Origin: JBJSXJ01 sp044235425
GTDB lineage: Bacteria > Planctomycetota > Planctomycetia > Pirellulales > Pirellulaceae
Assembly (NCBI GenBank): GCA_044235425.1
Contig: JBIIHW010000001.1
Span: 186,001-250,000, forward strand
Direction of reading: 5' to 3'
Length of the DNA stretch: 64,000 nt
The notes below the pieces were generated by a model. It was given only the letters and a program-made list of their open reading frames with translations. It did not search any database and was not told the origin of the DNA. Shown here piece by piece: positions 8,001 through 14,993 of the stretch. Positions within the stretch are counted from its first letter, which is position 1. Every line of letters begins with the position of its first letter. Both the position numbers and the translations under genes were made by a program.

Positions 8001-9940
8001 CCCTCGTAACCCTTCACTTCGTGGCAGCCGTAGCAGCCATATTTTCGAATCAGGTGATATCCGTGAGTGACCTTGGGAGCTGGCGGATCCGGGAACTTTT
8101 CACTCGGTTCCAACTCCACCACTTCATGGTGACACTTCAAGCAGGCACTCTCGGCAAACCGCGACGGATACATCGGATAGATCCAGTGCTCATTGTCGAA
8201 ATAGCCATACTGCTTGGCCCAAGCTTTTTCCTGCAGCGTGTCATTCGGAGCGTGGGAGGCCCATTTGAAATCGGTGGCGCTGCCCTGTCCTTCATGACAG
8301 GCGGTGCAAGCAAAGGTCTGCATGCGGTGCGGGCTGCCCGAGCTGACATAGAGATCCAAACGTGGATGCGACGCAAACGGACTGGAGAAACCGCGGCGAA
8401 TCTTCAGCGTCACAGGCTTGCCAAAATCGGCGGTCATCAGCAATTGCCGCGTTAACTCACGCGGAGCATCAATGGCGTTGCCGTTGACGTGCGTCACGAC
8501 GTCCCCCAGAAGCAGTCCTTCCACTGCGGTCGGCTTACCAGTCGGTGAGGCACTGTAGCTCACTGGCGTCTCGATGATCGAGCGTCGAATCTGCTCGCCG
8601 TCGACTGGCTGGTTGGCCGCTGTTCCAGCTAGCTTCGCAGTGGCAGCTCGCGAACCCGTCTTCACGTAGGTGAGCGTCACATCGTCGTCGCTCACCAAGC
8701 CAGCTTGAGCAACTCGCAATCCATAGGCCTCGGAAAGCAACTGATCGTTCAGTGCTTCCAGGGAACTTGGAGCGTTCGGACGACCTTGTACTTCCTCGCG
8801 TAGCTTTTCCAATTCGTCGCGGCTGGGAGTGTTTAGCACCAGCGTCAGCTCTTGCAGCTGATCGTATTGCGGCTGATCGGGCTGACCGGGCTTCGACTTC
8901 TCCATCGCCTGATGACAAGTCGTGCAGCGGTCAAAGCGACGCACACGACGGAAGTTGTAATCAATCGTGAGATCGTCACTCCACAAGTTATCGATTTTAC
9001 GAGGCGAGTTGAACGCATCTAAAATTGGCAGCGACAACCACTTCTTGCCGAGGAACGGGAAGCGATCGACAAAGTAGGTCATGCGGCGATCAACATAGGT
9101 CGATTCCAGCTTTTTCAAGTCGGCAAAATTGTCATCGCGAGCACGCTTCGCTTCACTTTCCCGTGACTTGATCTGCTTGGCCAGTGACTGCAGTTTCCCC
9201 CGATGATCGGCGAGCGACTGATAGGCTCGCTTCAGCTCTTCCACCTGATCGTTGACGGCTTTGATCTGCTCCGAGATCTTGCCGCGATCGGCCGCTGATT
9301 TGTTGTCGCGAATGGCGATATCGAGCTGTGCTTTGACGGCATCGAGATCGGCATTTTTGAACTTCCGGGCACTGAGCGCATTGGTTTCGTGGAACTTTGC
9401 GTTGGCCACCACGCTGTCGACGGCAGCCATCAATTTCTGCCGCGCCGCGACGACCGCGGGTGAGGCAGCGACCGCTTCGCGAGCGGCCGTGCTGTCGCCG
9501 GTGGTCGCTGCTTCAGTATTGTCGCCCGGCTTCTCGCTGCCCGCAGCAGACTTGCTTTCAGCGGCGATCGCAGCGGTTAGGTTTTCGACTAGTGTCTCGA
9601 TGCCCTCAGCCTTGAACCGTTCAGCTGAAATCTCTGTGGACTCAGCTTCGGCTTTGAAGGCCGCGAGCAGTTGGGCGTCGACGGGTGAGGCCAGCACTTC
9701 CCGGTAGCGCGTTTCAAGTTCTTCGTGTTCACGAATAGCTTCATTAGTTTGGTATTGCAGTTCGTACCAATCATTGTAAGCCAAGTCGATTTCTCGCGAC
9801 TTGTCGTGATAGTGTTTCCACTCACGATCGTGATCGGCATAGAGCATCCAGACGGTCGCCACTAACAGCGACACTCCGGTGACTGCAAAAATGCGATGCA
9901 AAAGTCGTTGATTACGCCACGTTGACTCGGAAGCCGGCAT
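5078..9940 (-). CDS. Giant membrane-anchored octahaem cytochrome c with coiled coil and PDZ-like insert
   Basis: 1620 residues. One membrane helix near residues 15-34, then a long charged coiled coil to about 290. Eight C-x-x-C-H motifs follow: CTTCH (about 339), CTACH (545), CLKCH (600), CYGCH (636), CLACH (852), CFGCH (1040), CAGCH (1227) and CVKCH (1495). A PDZ-like segment (GLLLGDVVTHVNGNAI) lies between haems 1 and 2. A His/Asp/Gly-rich linker lies after haem 6. The gene directly follows cytochrome b, where cytochrome c1 would be expected, so it probably carries electrons from the Rieske centre. Start ATG 9940; the tail is Pro/Ala/Glu-rich. Family exact name not recognised. Confidence 0.88.
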   Translation of the reverse strand: MPASESTWRNQRLLHRIFAVTGVSLLVATVWMLYADHDREWKHYHDKSREIDLAYNDWYELQYQTNEAIREHEELETRYREVLASPVDAQLLAAFKAEAESTEISAERFKAEGIETLVENLTAAIAAESKSAAGSEKPGDNTEAATTGDSTAAREAVAASPAVVAARQKLMAAVDSVVANAKFHETNALSARKFKNADLDAVKAQLDIAIRDNKSAADRGKISEQIKAVNDQVEELKRAYQSLADHRGKLQSLAKQIKSRESEAKRARDDNFADLKKLESTYVDRRMTYFVDRFPFLGKKWLSLPILDAFNSPRKIDNLWSDDLTIDYNFRRVRRFDRCTTCHQAMEKSKPGQPDQPQYDQLQELTLVLNTPSRDELEKLREEVQGRPNAPSSLEALNDQLLSEAYGLRVAQAGLVSDDDVTLTYVKTGSRAATAKLAGTAANQPVDGEQIRRSIIETPVSYSASPTGKPTAVEGLLLGDVVTHVNGNAIDAPRELTRQLLMTADFGKPVTLKIRRGFSSPFASHPRLDLYVSSGSPHRMQTFACTACHEGQGSATDFKWASHAPNDTLQEKAWAKQYGYFDNEHWIYPMYPSRFAESACLKCHHEVVELEPSEKFPDPPAPKVTHGYHLIRKYGCYGCHEVKGYEGPNKRLGPDMRLEANYFAASLQLKAVLENTKSVGKLTAEERRWIETLAESPERSDIRGRILEMLQVDEKSAEPRLPGGAHKLASLFKDEETPGDLRKAGPSLRYMTSKLDDQFAYDWMREPKHFRPSTRMPQFFGLWDHLEGHSKELAAKFEPAELLGMLTYLKVRSQSFEYLVPPEVKEPAAESDEARQQARVERGKVAFEERGCLACHTHGDFPDVARYRRPHEIVQGPDLTGLGSKFAPSRNPNGTKWLYSWIKEPTKYHARTVMPNLYLDPVEIKDEKGKVTATVDPVADIVAYLMTSTNENWKAPDPSVLGDAQESVDDMVLEYLSEAFFEQDAKDFQKKGIPNKRAASLKGPEREMLVSDEDFASGKGPTLEQKLSYIGRKTIGKYGCFGCHDMPGFEDAKPIGTGLADWGRKDPSKLAFEHITHYLHAHGEHGAHGGDHSADANTKDASEHGDHAKDAGHGEATGGQQGEMVKTPRPQISDFYKEQLEGHHRTGFIWQKLAEPRSYDYMKTENKKYNDRLRMPKFPFSEEEREAVITFVLGLVADPPAPKYLYKPDAKQQALIAGKQVLDKYNCAGCHVLEAEKWDIAYKPGDFGPQSETKMYPYLRSHISPEDVKASLKQNAAGQLHATIVGMPSLSDADARPNATDKEDDPVEIGSPYDPASVKYPFELWKPAVLDGQIYEPGVMQVNVATEKIVRRRAANGGVLARYLLPSVTQREKKVNPAAKGSESWAWVPPPLVGEGSKVQSNWLHDFLLNPYPIRPAVVLRMPKFNLSSEESSQLVEYFAAVDGAQYPYESTERRQPSYLDEKLTGYRESVPEAKKENADRFQDALRIVTNGNYCVKCHIVGDYQPEGADRAKAPNLARIYERLRPDYLRNWIANPKSILPYTSMPINIPYDPADEKNLGGVAQDLYHGTSVEQVESLVDLLMNYDNFAKRSTRIAPLVQQAPPPAADAEAKPESAAGSE

Positions 9941-9989
9941 ACTCTCGTTCCTTCACCCTCTGTTCAACTAGTACTTCCAGATCGGGCAA

Positions 9990-11366
9990 TTAGAAGTTCA
10001 GCAGGTATTCGGGAATGGCTACGAAATATTTCAGATTGAGGGACCAGCGGAGCACCATTTTGATGGGCAACAGCAGCATCATCAGCAGCAAGTTGGTCAT
10101 CACCATGTACCGCAAGAACCCCATTCGGATATACAGCGAGCGGAAAAAAGGAATGGAAACAGCCATCGCGGGAGGCAAGGCTGTAAGGTAACCAATTACC
10201 AGTAAAATTCCGGGCGATTCGCGCAGTGCGATGTAGGCGACTCGCAGCGGTAATTTAGCTCCTTCGGGAGCGGCTGGACGTGGCATCTGTAGCAGGTCGA
10301 CCCAGAACCACATCGAAAGATCGACGTTGTTCAGTGATTCCACCTTGTGAGCATCCCACGTTTCATAAAACCCGAAGAAGTTCCAGTTGGGGCCCCGCAG
10401 GAACGTCCCCATCACGATGAGCGTGATCCAGAGGACAAGGAAGCCGAATTGGAAAGTCAGGTAGGCGAACTTACGTTCGTTAATCGTGTAGTAGCCGTTT
10501 CCAGCTTTGTTGTAGTCGATGTAAGGAATCGCCATCAAACCGGCTACGACGGTACCCGGCAGCACCACACCGGCCATCCATGGATCGTAATAGACCAGCA
10601 TTTCCTGCAAGCCCAGGAAGTACCACGGGGCCTTCGATGGATTAGGCGTCTTCACGGCACTGGCGGGTTCTTCCAGCGGAGCCTTCAGGACTATGGCCCA
10701 GAGCATCAGGAAGGCGGTCAAGGCGACCATGCAGATCAGTTCCGTGTAGACCAAGTCGGGCCACACCAGCACCTTTTCATTCTCCACCGCTTCCAGGGAT
10801 GGTTCACCCTTTAATAGCCGAGCGTCATTTATCACGGCTCGGTACGTGGCCAACCAGGTGAAGAATCCCAGGAGGAACACCAAGCCCACGATCGGCACGT
10901 TGTCCGGCTTTGTTACCACTGCCGCAAAATCGGGGTCGGTCATCGACATGCCCATGAGTAGCAGCGTGGCGTTGAGCCCCGTCCAAGCGACCCACGGTTT
11001 GGTGAAGAATTCACGCCCCAGGTAGAGTCCGGCTAGTAGCACCAACGAACCCACGGAGTACAACACGGGGCCCATCACGGCGTCGAAGCCTTCGCGAATG
11101 CTCTCCGGCAACGACACTAAGTCCATCATCTGCTTGTTGCCGCTGGAAGCGACCGACGCCATGACCAGAAAGAGCAGCGAAACAGCCGCCCAGATCACCG
11201 GAGTAGTGATTGGGAAACGACCGATTCGCCCCACCGTCACGGACCGCCCCTGCCGCCATAGATAGAGCGCGGCAAAGCCGTTCATGATCGCTAACGCTAC
11301 GTAGTACAAACCGAGAAATCCTGCAATGTGACGCAGGAAATCGGCTTCACTCATGTGACCGTGCAT
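9990..11366 (-). CDS. Cytochrome b C-terminal subunit (subunit IV-like, extended)
   Basis: 458 residues, almost wholly membrane helices. It carries the quinol-oxidation half of cytochrome b: KAPWYFLGLQEMLVYYDPW corresponds to the region around the Qo-site PEWY motif, in the form seen in split menaquinol-cytochrome c reductases. Beyond the three helices of a minimal subunit IV there are additional N-terminal helices (from residue 13) and C-terminal ones, so the protein is about three times normal subunit IV size. It lies 25 bp after the N-terminal cytochrome b gene and 49 bp before the octahaem gene. Confidence 0.9.
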   Translation of the reverse strand: MHGHMSEADFLRHIAGFLGLYYVALAIMNGFAALYLWRQGRSVTVGRIGRFPITTPVIWAAVSLLFLVMASVASSGNKQMMDLVSLPESIREGFDAVMGPVLYSVGSLVLLAGLYLGREFFTKPWVAWTGLNATLLLMGMSMTDPDFAAVVTKPDNVPIVGLVFLLGFFTWLATYRAVINDARLLKGEPSLEAVENEKVLVWPDLVYTELICMVALTAFLMLWAIVLKAPLEEPASAVKTPNPSKAPWYFLGLQEMLVYYDPWMAGVVLPGTVVAGLMAIPYIDYNKAGNGYYTINERKFAYLTFQFGFLVLWITLIVMGTFLRGPNWNFFGFYETWDAHKVESLNNVDLSMWFWVDLLQMPRPAAPEGAKLPLRVAYIALRESPGILLVIGYLTALPPAMAVSIPFFRSLYIRMGFLRYMVMTNLLLMMLLLPIKMVLRWSLNLKYFVAIPEYLLNF

Positions 11367-11391
11367 GAATCTGATTCCCGATTACACCCGA

Positions 11392-12168
11392 TTACAATGG
11401 ACCACTGATACCGCCGTCCTTACGCACACGCCAGAAGTGAATGGCGATGAGCAGAGAGGCGGCCAGGGGGATCGCGACGCAGTGAAGAACGTAGAAACGA
11501 TTGAGCGTTTCTTCGCCCACGAAACGTGCACCGAGCAAGCCAAAGCGAGCATCCGATGCGTTAGTAATCATGTCAATGCCGTCCACCGTCAAGAGCGCGG
11601 CACCCGGCCCTTCGTGACCCAGCACGGGATGAGCGCGAGCCATGTTCGAACCGACCGTGATCGCCCAGATTGCCAGCTGATCCCAGGGCAATAAATACCC
11701 CGTGAACGAGAGCAGCAATGTGAGCAGGAGCAAGATCACACCGATCACCCAGTTGAACTCCCGCGGCGGTTTATAACTGCCCGTGAGAAACACTCGATAC
11801 ATGTGCAGCCAGACGGTGATCACCATGGAGTGAGCACCCCAGCGATGAAGCTCGCGCAAAATTCCCAGCGAGGTGACGTCACGCAGCGCCAAGATGTCGT
11901 TGTACGCCCACTCCAGCGTCGGGCGGTAGTAGAACATCAGCAGCACGCCCGTGACCGTCTCCACCAAAAACAGAAAGAAAGTCACTCCGCCCATACACCA
12001 GGTGTAACTGAGCGCAATGCCTTGTTTCTTAATCGACACGGGATGCAAGTGCAGGAAAAAATTGGTCAGCATCACGACGATTCGATTACGGCGATCCACC
12101 GGCATCGGATGTCGGAAAATACTCTTCCAAATCTGCGACTCGCGAATGATTTCACTGAGCGAAGGCAT
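11392..12168 (-). CDS. qcrB: Cytochrome b N-terminal subunit (cytochrome b6-like)
   Basis: 258 residues. The haem-ligand histidine pairs are visible. In the helix B segment, LHRWGAHSMVITVWLH has 13 residues between the first and last His. In the helix D segment, LHCVAIPLAASLLIAIHFW has 14 residues between them, the b6-type spacing. PWDQLAIWAITVGSNM is the usual Qo-side motif. It holds the two b haems of the quinol-cytochrome c reductase. Splitting of cytochrome b into b6-like and subunit IV-like genes is normal in b6f-type and many bacterial complexes, so this is not a frameshift. Confidence 0.95.
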   Translation of the reverse strand: MPSLSEIIRESQIWKSIFRHPMPVDRRNRIVVMLTNFFLHLHPVSIKKQGIALSYTWCMGGVTFFLFLVETVTGVLLMFYYRPTLEWAYNDILALRDVTSLGILRELHRWGAHSMVITVWLHMYRVFLTGSYKPPREFNWVIGVILLLLTLLLSFTGYLLPWDQLAIWAITVGSNMARAHPVLGHEGPGAALLTVDGIDMITNASDARFGLLGARFVGEETLNRFYVLHCVAIPLAASLLIAIHFWRVRKDGGISGPL

Positions 12169-12267
12169 TGCGGATGTACCTGCTATCTAAGACTCACAAT
12201 CGCACCGTGAATACCACACCCGGCATTTACGGCAATCCCCTTCACGACCCTTCCCAGGGTCGGTCCA

Positions 12268-13359
12268 CTAGGCCGTCACGAAAGACGCCGAGTTGGACCA
12301 TTCTCCCGTTTCCTCATGGAACACGCGACTCTTGTCCACTTCCAACTGACCGTCATCAGCAACCTTGATGGCATAACGCTCCAGTGGCCGCGGAGCCGGC
12401 CCCTCGAAGTTAATCCCATCCTTATAAAAACCACTGCCGTGACACGGGCATTTAAACTTCTGTTCTGCTTCGAGCCAGTTAGGCGTACAGCCGAGATGGG
12501 TACAGACGGACTTCAGAGCAAAGATCTGAGCCTCTCCCTCGTACTCCCCTTTGACGATCCAGACACCGAACTGCGCCTTGAATCGTTCATCAACCTGCCC
12601 CAGCGCCAACGCGTCCGGGAACCCCACCTTGAAACGAGTTGGGGGCTCTGTGAGCACGTTGGGGAACAAATAACGAGCGAGCCCGAGTACCCACAGGATA
12701 TGCGTGACGGCGAGCGACGCAAAACCGAGTGCCAACGAGCCGCCGACCAACACATCCGAGGTGTAAGCAAAAAAACCACGGCGAGTTGGTTCGGCTGCTT
12801 TTTTCTTTTCCAGGTAGGCGGGGCGAGTGGGCGGGGGAGGCACGACCAGCTTCTTCTTCGCGGGCGCCTCGACCGGAATCCCCTTCTTTTCCGCCTCTGA
12901 CTTCGACACAGGTCCCGGCTTTCCGCCGCTGCGAGCCGCCGCCAGGATGCTCGCCGTATCCAGCGCGGCGGAGGTTTTTGGAGCAGCTTTCGGAGCCGCC
13001 TCGGCAGCCGGCTTCTCAGCGGCCGCTGGCTTGGGCTTGGCGGCCGGCTTTTCGGCTGCCGGTGCTGCCGCTGCAGGTGCCGCTGGCTTGGCTGCTGCCG
13101 CACCTGGCTTGGCTCGCGCTGCCGCCAAAATCTCAGCGACGCTCATCGAACCTGGTTTGATCTTTGCTGCCGGTGCGGCTGCTGCGGGAGCTGCCGCACT
13201 CGCCGCCTCAGCGGCGGGAGCAGACGACTCAGCCGGCTCCGCTGCCGCGGGTGCCGCTCCGGTCGAGGCCGCAGCACTCGCCGGTGCCGCTCCACCCGAT
13301 TTCTCGGCGCGAGCAGCAGCCAGGATCTCAGCGACCGACATTTTCTTCTTGTCAGCCAT
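12268..13359 (-). CDS. qcrA: Rieske iron-sulfur protein with long Ala/Pro/Lys N-terminal tail
   Basis: 363 residues. The [2Fe-2S] site is complete: Cys286 and His288 in CTHLGC, Cys304 and His307 in CPCHGSGF; Cys291 and Cys306 can form the usual disulfide. A twin-arginine (TRRGFF, 192-197) precedes the single membrane helix (about 202-230). Before that lie about 190 residues unlike normal Rieske proteins: Ala/Pro/Lys-rich with MSVAEILAAARA at 7-18, the same 12 residues at 72-83 and a diverged DTASILAAARS at 134-144. The tail precedes the helix and so probably stays in the cytoplasm. First gene of the respiratory operon; the Shine-Dalgarno is weak (AAGG 12 bases upstream). Confidence 0.95.
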   Translation of the reverse strand: MADKKKMSVAEILAAARAEKSGGAAPASAAASTGAAPAAAEPAESSAPAAEAASAAAPAAAAPAAKIKPGSMSVAEILAAARAKPGAAAAKPAAPAAAAPAAEKPAAKPKPAAAEKPAAEAAPKAAPKTSAALDTASILAAARSGGKPGPVSKSEAEKKGIPVEAPAKKKLVVPPPPTRPAYLEKKKAAEPTRRGFFAYTSDVLVGGSLALGFASLAVTHILWVLGLARYLFPNVLTEPPTRFKVGFPDALALGQVDERFKAQFGVWIVKGEYEGEAQIFALKSVCTHLGCTPNWLEAEQKFKCPCHGSGFYKDGINFEGPAPRPLERYAIKVADDGQLEVDKSRVFHEETGEWSNSASFVTA

Positions 13360-13523
13360 AAACGCACACGCCTTTATCAGCCATGATGCTTACCGTCTTG
13401 GAACACTCGCCACCGACTCGCCGCTGCGCAACAAATCCCACTGCCGGAGAAACCGGCCAGAAACACCCGAGCGATGAAATCGCAAACGCTGAGTCGCAGT
13501 GCATGGGAGCCTGAGGTCGATGC

Positions 13524-13541
13524 TTGTGATATTTTTCACAA
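13524..13541. promoter_or_regulatory. CRP/FNR-family-like operator palindrome
   Basis: TTGTGATATTTTTCACAA has perfect 6-bp arms around a 6-bp AT-only spacer and matches the TGTGA-N6-TCACA core recognised by CRP-like proteins. It lies just downstream of the predicted minus-strand -10 box, which would suit repression or control of a second promoter. Which protein binds is not known. Confidence 0.5.
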
Positions 13542-13553
13542 ACTGGAAAACTA

Positions 13554-13583
13554 GTTGTATCGCGCTCTCGTTCGAATTGTCAA
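13554..13583 (-). promoter_or_regulatory. Predicted sigma-70 promoter of the respiratory operon
   Basis: Minus strand TTGACA (13583-13578), 18-bp spacer, TACAAC (13559-13554). The -35 is perfect and the -10 matches four of six positions. It would give a leader of roughly 190 nt before the Rieske start. Confidence 0.4.
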
Positions 13584-13676
13584 CCACCCCAATCCCACTG
13601 ACGACACCGCCCTGCGTCTCGTACAATCCACCCCTTCCTTTAATTCCCTGTCACTCTCTCACAGGATCGTTTTTCG

Positions 13677-14972
13677 ATGAATGTTCTGGTGCTTGGCAAT
13701 GGTGGTCGCGAACATGCGCTAGCTTGGAAAATTCGGCAAAGCTCTCGCGCTGGCCGCATTTTCGTCGCTCCCGGCAATGCCGGCACCGCGATCGATGCGG
13801 AAAATGTCCCCATCGCCCCCACGGATATCGCCGCCCTCGTCCCATTCGCTCGACAGAACTCCATCGGCTTAGTCGTGGTGGGCCCGGAACGCCCGCTCGT
13901 CGACGGCGTGGCCGATAAGCTCCGCAAGGAAGGATTCCGAGTTTTTGGTCCCTCGCGTAACGCCGCGCAGCTGGAAGGGAGCAAAGTTTTTTGCAAAAAT
14001 TTGCTTCGCACTGGCGGTATCCCCACGGCCGACTATCAAGTCTTTCGCGAATATGACACGGCGTCGCGGTACATCAAGGATCGCTATCCCGACGCCAATC
14101 AAGCTGTGCCGGTGGTGGTGAAGGCCGATGGCTTAGCGGCTGGCAAGGGCGTGATCGTCTGCGCCACTCGCGATCAGGCACTGGATGCGATCGAGCGGAT
14201 TGCGCGGCGACTGGAATTTGGCGATGCGGGCCGCACCATTGTGATCGAAGAGCGACTGGATGGGGCGGAGGCGAGTGTGCTGGCGATCACGGACGGCAAG
14301 ACGATCGTCCCCCTGCCTCCGGCGCAAGATCACAAAGCCGCCTTTGACGGCGACCAGGGCCCTAATACCGGCGGCATGGGGGCTTACAGTCCGGCACCGA
14401 TTGTCACCGAACAGGATCTGGCCTGGATCGAAGAAAACATCCTGGTTCCGACTGTGCATACGCTAAAGCGCACGCGAAACGCCTTCCAAGGTGTGCTCTA
14501 CGCGGGCCTCATGCTCACGCGACAGGGCCCCAAGGTGCTGGAGTACAACGTACGGTTTGGCGACCCTGAATGTCAGCCGATCCTGATGCGACTCCAAAGC
14601 GATTTATTGGACTTGCTCGAAGCGACCGTGGATGGTCGATTACACGAATTGGACGCTCCACAGTGGGATCCACGACCAGCGGTGGGAGTGGTGATGGCGA
14701 GCGCCGGGTATCCGGGCGACTACGAAGCCGGCTTTCCGATTCGTGGATTAGAGCAGGCTGCGGAACTGGCGGATGTGAAAGTGTTTCACTCCGGCACCAA
14801 GGTCGAGGGGCTGGATGTTGTGAATTATGGAGGTCGAGTTTTGACCGTTACGGCGCTGGGCGATTCGATTGCGGATGCCAAGTTACGCGCGTACACGGCA
14901 GTCAAACTCATTCGCTGGCAGGGCGCGTGGTGTCGTAAGGATATCTCCGATAAGGCGCTCACCGTGGTGTAA
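13677..14972 (+). CDS. purD: Phosphoribosylamine-glycine ligase
   Basis: 431 residues, the normal length for PurD, which joins glycine to 5-phosphoribosylamine in de novo purine synthesis using ATP. The N-terminus MNVLVLGNGGREHALAWKI and the stretch with GPERPLVDGVADKL are typical. The ATP-grasp domain shows VVKADGLAAGKGV, a phosphate-binding GPNTGGMGAYSPAP and the metal-site region VRFGDPECQ. Divergent from the respiratory operon. Three bases after its stop begins the frame of the RND exporter, so they may share a transcript. Another purine gene, purF, is 10 kb away on the other strand. Confidence 0.97.
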   Translation: MNVLVLGNGGREHALAWKIRQSSRAGRIFVAPGNAGTAIDAENVPIAPTDIAALVPFARQNSIGLVVVGPERPLVDGVADKLRKEGFRVFGPSRNAAQLEGSKVFCKNLLRTGGIPTADYQVFREYDTASRYIKDRYPDANQAVPVVVKADGLAAGKGVIVCATRDQALDAIERIARRLEFGDAGRTIVIEERLDGAEASVLAITDGKTIVPLPPAQDHKAAFDGDQGPNTGGMGAYSPAPIVTEQDLAWIEENILVPTVHTLKRTRNAFQGVLYAGLMLTRQGPKVLEYNVRFGDPECQPILMRLQSDLLDLLEATVDGRLHELDAPQWDPRPAVGVVMASAGYPGDYEAGFPIRGLEQAAELADVKVFHSGTKVEGLDVVNYGGRVLTVTALGDSIADAKLRAYTAVKLIRWQGAWCRKDISDKALTVV

Positions 14973-14993
14973 TCAGTGGCATGGGAGGCCAAC

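Larger units (their letters stand above)
13360..13676. other. Divergent intergenic region between respiratory operon and purD
   Basis: 317 bp without a credible protein gene. It holds the predicted operon promoter, a CRP/FNR-like palindrome (both listed separately) and, on the minus strand, a ten-codon ORF (MADKGVCVYG) at 13352-13384 whose stop overlaps the Rieske start. No clear purD promoter was seen; AGGA about ten bases before ATG 13677 may be its ribosome site. Confidence 0.6.

Noticed and set aside
9990..12168. Possible frameshift splitting cytochrome b
   Set aside because: Two-gene cytochrome b is normal in b6f-type and related complexes; both genes have their own starts and a clean 25-bp gap.
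12827..13477. Plus-strand Ala-rich 216-codon frame
   Set aside because: Antisense to the Ala/Pro/Lys tail of the Rieske protein; composition is a by-product of the GCC/GCT codons opposite.
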